From NCBI GenBank assembly GCA_021736565.1, contig JAIPFO010000129.1:1-9048 (forward strand): 9,048 nt of DNA. Direction: 5' to 3'. Origin of the DNA: Phycisphaerae bacterium. GTDB lineage: Bacteria; Planctomycetota; Phycisphaerae; Sedimentisphaerales; SM23-30. The notes under the pieces were generated by a model. It saw only the letters and a program-made list of their open reading frames with translations. It was not told where the DNA came from and did no database searches. Positions 7,252 to 9,048 of the stretch are shown here, in pieces. Each line of letters starts with the position of its first letter. Position 1 is the stretch's first letter. The translations under genes were made by a program, and so were the position numbers.

Positions 7252-8022
7252 TCACCCCTGGACATTTGCCGAACGCCACCATTCGTGATGCTTAATATCC
7301 AGCTCATTTTTTGACGGGTAGGGATAATACATGAAGTGATTCTGTGCGCCGAGGTAGAAACCGTTTTTGATACAGCGGTAAGGTATTTGCAACGGTTGAA
7401 CCCTGTTGACGGTCACGGTGTGGCGTCCGCGTTGCTGTGCCATATGTATCAGGCAATATCGCAGGTGGTCCATGTGGCTGTATGGAAGATCTTCAACCGC
7501 ATGGCTGTCGGGATCGTCGGCCATGCCACCGAGCTCAAGTTCGGCAAAACAGATCTTTGGAACGTGCATGGGGCGACTCGGATCGGTGATAAAATTACCA
7601 AACTCTTCAGGGCCGAGGGTACTGGCGATCAGCGGGTGAACCGGACAGAGTTCCTGGTAGAGGTGGAATCGGCCGGACTTCTCCGGTTTGCCTTCGGCGG
7701 GCTTGAGTTCGAGTTCCCGGCCATCTTTGGTCGCCAGCCACATGCTGTTGATGGCGTCGTGCGGCACATGCTCGAGAACGCGGTAGGCGGCGAGGTAGAC
7801 GGAATGTTTGGGCGTACCGTTAGGATGAGAGACACATTTCTGCCTCATGGTCTCCAGGTCGAAATAGTCACTGGGGAAATCGGTTTTGAGGTCGAAATAG
7901 ATGGCCCGATCGTGAGTTTGTTTGGTGGAGCCGGTGGTCAGATACTGACCAAATTCAACAGGAGGCAACATGGACGCCACCAGCGTTTCGGGGGTCAAGG
8001 TCATGTAGAGATATTCATTCAT
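7252..8022 (-). CDS. Conserved-looking hypothetical protein with an internal duplication (256 aa)
   Basis: I do not recognise the family. The start at 8020-8022 is well supported: GGAGGT (8033-8028) lies 5 nt upstream. The product is 256 aa, apparently cytoplasmic, with no signal peptide or membrane segment. It is rich in His, Tyr and Pro. LVASMLPPVEFGQYLT (residues 14-29) recurs as LIASTLGPEEFGNFIT (131-146), 117 residues later, so the protein is probably two diverged copies of one domain. The second half ends in a Tyr/Trp/His-rich tail (NGFYLGAQNHFMYYPYPS, HHEWWR). The copy C element lies 39 bp upstream and a 12-codon frame overlaps the start codon by ATGA. The opposite strand is also open over most of this region, but that frame lacks a ribosome binding site. 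The gene is convergent to umuC; the adjacency alone does not imply a role in DNA repair. Confidence 0.8.
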   Translation of the reverse strand: MNEYLYMTLTPETLVASMLPPVEFGQYLTTGSTKQTHDRAIYFDLKTDFPSDYFDLETMRQKCVSHPNGTPKHSVYLAAYRVLEHVPHDAINSMWLATKDGRELELKPAEGKPEKSGRFHLYQELCPVHPLIASTLGPEEFGNFITDPSRPMHVPKICFAELELGGMADDPDSHAVEDLPYSHMDHLRYCLIHMAQQRGRHTVTVNRVQPLQIPYRCIKNGFYLGAQNHFMYYPYPSKNELDIKHHEWWRSANVQG

Positions 8023-8057
8023 AACACACCTCCGTATCGTTGTGTAAAATGATACAT
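8019..8057 (-). CDS. Possible 12-codon leader peptide coupled to the hypothetical gene
   Basis: On the minus strand, ATG at 8057-8055 opens a frame MYHFTQRYGGVL ending in TGA at 8021-8019. Its stop overlaps the ATG of the 256-aa gene (ATGA), the classic arrangement for translational coupling. The frame spans that gene's own GGAGGT. A weak GGGA, supplied by the end of element copy C, lies about 7 nt upstream of the leader ATG. The frame is short enough to arise by chance, so this is tentative. Confidence 0.3.
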   Translation of the reverse strand: MYHFTQRYGGVL

Positions 8058-8060
8058 TAT

Positions 8061-8153
8061 TGAATCCCGCGTTAAAAGTCGCTTTTATTAGTTCCTATCA
8101 CGCTTTATGGTGCGGGAAACAGGCTTCAAGAAATACTTTTGACGCCAGCGTCA
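8061..8153 (-). mobile_element. MITE-like element, copy C (93 bp, inverted)
   Basis: Read on the minus strand it begins TGACGCTGGCGTCAAAAGT and ends with ACTTTTAACGCGGGATTCA. The two ends match as inverted repeats at 14 of 19 positions. It is flanked by perfect 4-bp repeats, TTAT at 8057-8060 and TTAT at 8154-8157. Against copy A it has one inserted base and about 66 of 92 identities, with near-identical blocks at both ends (AAGTATTT; CGACTTTT then ACGCG). It lies in the leader of the 256-aa hypothetical gene, in the same relative orientation as copy B has to the beta-propeller gene. Confidence 0.75.
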
Positions 8154-8384
8154 TTATTGAATTATCAGAAATAATGCCTCTATGTGTTTATTATATTAGC
8201 GAAATTGGGAAAAACCATATCAACGGATATTTTTTTATGGGATGGGCCCAACGAGAAAAGACGGGACTCCCGCGGGACTTTTTTCTATAAAGACCGGAGG
8301 GTTAATGGTATTGCAGCGTTCAATTTCGTTTCTTACGGGCTGATGGGTGTTTTTGGAATTGACCTTTGGCGTGGGAATAATCAT
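8154..8384. other. Non-coding stretch between copy C and the small RNA
   Basis: I see no convincing gene. Two overlapping plus-strand frames (8060-8290 and 8184-8468) have no ribosome binding sites and cross the element or the terminator. CGGGACTCCCG (8262-8272), followed by six Ts at 8279-8284, is a short near-palindrome but a poor terminator because the loop is only one base. A GGAGG at 8296-8300 precedes ATG 8305 and a 12-codon frame (MVLQRSISFLTG, stop 8341-8343). It is well spaced but too short to call. Confidence 0.4.
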
Positions 8385-8413
8385 AAAAAAGAGCCCACTC
8401 GCAAGTGGGCTCT
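8385..8413 (-). terminator. Strong intrinsic terminator, minus strand
   Basis: AGAGCCCACT and AGTGGGCTCT form a perfect 10-bp stem with a 4-base loop. On the minus strand it is followed directly by TTTTTT (8390-8385, the first T overlapping the stem base). The plus strand lacks a T-tract, so it acts on transcripts moving leftwards. Confidence 0.85.
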
Positions 8414-8462
8414 CCTGATACAGGTCTATATCAGCTCATTTTTTCCTACTTTCGCTTTCTCT
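8385..8462 (-). ncRNA. Candidate small RNA with own promoter and intrinsic terminator (about 78 nt)
   Basis: On the minus strand a promoter-like pair (8469-8496) is followed about 80 bases later by a strong intrinsic terminator (8385-8413), with no reading frame of useful length between. The predicted transcript has a first hairpin CTGATA/TATCAG (8434-8429 with 8420-8415, 8-base loop) and then the terminator stem. The 5' portion is purine-rich (AGAGAAAGCGAAAGTAGG) and could be single-stranded. It does not match an RNA family I know. It could instead be a leader or attenuator, but no minus-strand gene follows directly: the next one starts at 8022. Confidence 0.45.
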
Positions 8463-8468
8463 ATTTGA

Positions 8469-8496
8469 AGTGTATCACAGGAATGGTGAAAAGCAA
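8469..8496 (-). promoter_or_regulatory. Promoter of the candidate small RNA
   Basis: On the minus strand, TTGCTT (8496-8491) is followed after 16 bases by TACACT (8474-8469). A TGA immediately before the -10 box gives an extended TGn element. Initiation is expected near 8462. Confidence 0.5.
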
Positions 8497-8545
8497 TTAT
8501 TTGAGGTGTTTTTTTTGTGATTTTTTTTGTATAGTCTGTTAGAAT

Positions 8546-8637
8546 TGACGCCAGCGTCTTAAGTATTTTTAAAACCCGTTTTCCGCATCTTAAAGGATGA
8601 TTTAAAATACGGAAATCACCTATTCACGCAGGAGTCA
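8546..8637 (+). mobile_element. MITE-like element, copy B (92 bp)
   Basis: It is colinear with copy A without gaps (about 72 of 92 identical; the first 60 bases of the wider alignment from 8544 differ at only 7 positions). The left end is TGACGCCAGCGTCTTAAGT. The right end, reversed, is TGACTCCTGCGTGAATAGG, a 12 of 19 match. Flanking 4-mers are GAAT (8542-8545) and TAAT (8638-8641), an imperfect target duplication. The right end has diverged most, and it is exactly there that GGAG (8631-8634) serves as ribosome binding site for the ATG at 8643. Confidence 0.7.
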
Positions 8638-8642
8638 TAATC

Positions 8643-9048
8643 ATGAAGAATCGAGCGTTTTTGACCATTTGTGCTATTGTGTTGCTGGCATCGTGTTTTT
8701 CAGTGGGGGCGGGACCGGACGATGAGGGCAAGAAGCCGGTTTGTAGCGATAAAACGGGTGTTTTGGGGGAGGGATCGGTTAAGGGGGTGACCTATCGGGG
8801 CGGGGCCTCTTTGGGTGGTCAGGTAAAGGGGACGCTTGGTGATAAGCTGCAGATGCGGTGGAAGTTTAAGACGGGAGCGGAGATCCGGTCAACGGCGGTT
8901 ATTGCTGACGGGAAGGTTTACTTTGGGTCGAATGATTCGAAGGTTTATGCTTTGGCGCTTAAAACGAGGAAGACGCTTTGGGAATATAAGACGGGGGATG
9001 CGGTTGAGGCCTCGGGATTGCTATTGGGTGATACGCTTTATATTGGCT
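8643..9048 (+). CDS. Exported PQQ-like beta-propeller repeat protein (3' end outside window)
   Basis: Only the first 135 codons are present. The ATG at 8643 follows AGGAG with 8 nt spacing. The N-terminus is a clear export signal: MKNR, then a hydrophobic stretch FLTICAIVLLASC. LASC (residues 15-18) fits a lipobox with Cys18 as the lipidated residue, while VGA-G at 21-24 could alternatively be cut by signal peptidase I. From about residue 70 there are PQQ-like blades: RWKFKTG, STAVIADGKVYFGSNDSKVYAL, then LWEYKTG, ASGLLLGDTLYIG. This is the BamB/quinoprotein-like fold in which each blade ends near Trp. Such propellers act as protein scaffolds or dehydrogenases, and the cofactor and function cannot be judged from this fragment. 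It is preceded by element copy B, which forms its leader. Confidence 0.85.
   Translation, partial: MKNRAFLTICAIVLLASCFSVGAGPDDEGKKPVCSDKTGVLGEGSVKGVTYRGGASLGGQVKGTLGDKLQMRWKFKTGAEIRSTAVIADGKVYFGSNDSKVYALALKTRKTLWEYKTGDAVEASGLLLGDTLYIG

Noticed and set aside
7336..8052. A 238-codon plus-strand reading frame opposite the hypothetical gene
   Set aside because: It has no ribosome binding site, whereas the minus-strand frame has a perfect GGAGGT with 5 nt spacing and a more protein-like composition with an internal repeat.
8262..8284. CGGGACTCCCG followed by a T-run as a plus-strand terminator
   Set aside because: The palindrome leaves a one-base loop, so a stable hairpin of useful length cannot form.
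8305..8343. A 12-codon plus-strand frame (MVLQRSISFLTG) with GGAGG upstream
   Set aside because: Well-spaced ribosome binding site, but too short and without coupling to any downstream gene.
8184..8468. A 94-codon plus-strand frame
   Set aside because: It reads through the strong hairpin at 8390-8413, has no ribosome binding site and an incoherent sequence.

Overview
The window looks like a chromosomal fragment of a Planctomycetota bacterium, possibly Phycisphaerae. The main clue is the LESLERRVLLS motif near the N-terminus of the giant minus-strand protein. It matches the LEPR-XLL signature that is typical of large exported planctomycete proteins. The PQQ-like beta-propeller gene at the right edge fits that assignment. 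The class-level call is inference.

Layout, left to right. Positions 1-4617 (minus) hold one uninterrupted reading frame of 1539 codons whose 3' end lies outside the window. It encodes a modular surface or secreted protein with three lamin-tail-like domains, six Ig-like repeats carrying DxNxNG-type acidic loops, an ASPM/HYDIN-like domain and an unassigned C-terminal part. It has a near-consensus sigma70 promoter at 4659-4687. Positions 4618-5476 are non-coding. They contain one copy of a short repeated element, a terminator-like hairpin and the umuD promoter. Positions 5477-7238 (plus) are a complete two-gene SOS mutagenesis operon: umuD (self-cleaving accessory protein) and umuC (Y-family DNA polymerase V catalytic subunit, 422 aa). 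Convergent to it, 7252-8022 (minus) is a well-formed gene of unknown function with a perfect ribosome binding site and an internal duplication. Positions 8042-8642 are non-coding and hold two more element copies and a probable small RNA on the minus strand. Positions 8643-9048 (plus) are the start of an exported PQQ-like beta-propeller protein.

The most interesting signal is not a gene. The three copies (4711-4802 plus, 8061-8153 minus, 8546-8637 plus) belong to one 92-93 bp family. Each has roughly 19-bp imperfect terminal inverted repeats whose left end is the palindrome TGACGC-NN-GCGTCA. Two copies are flanked by perfect 4-bp direct repeats (ATAT, TTAT) and the third by an imperfect one. 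This is the structure of a miniature inverted-repeat transposable element (MITE). All three sit beside gene starts. The 8546 copy carries the ribosome binding site of the beta-propeller gene. The 8061 copy abuts a 12-codon leader frame that overlaps the next start codon by ATGA. The 4711 copy lies 23 bp upstream of the -35 box of the giant gene. The family appears to have been used as gene leader or promoter-proximal sequence.

The SOS operon is the only clear functional module: UmuD cleaved at Ala29-Gly30 would activate UmuC for translesion synthesis. The other genes have no evident shared pathway.
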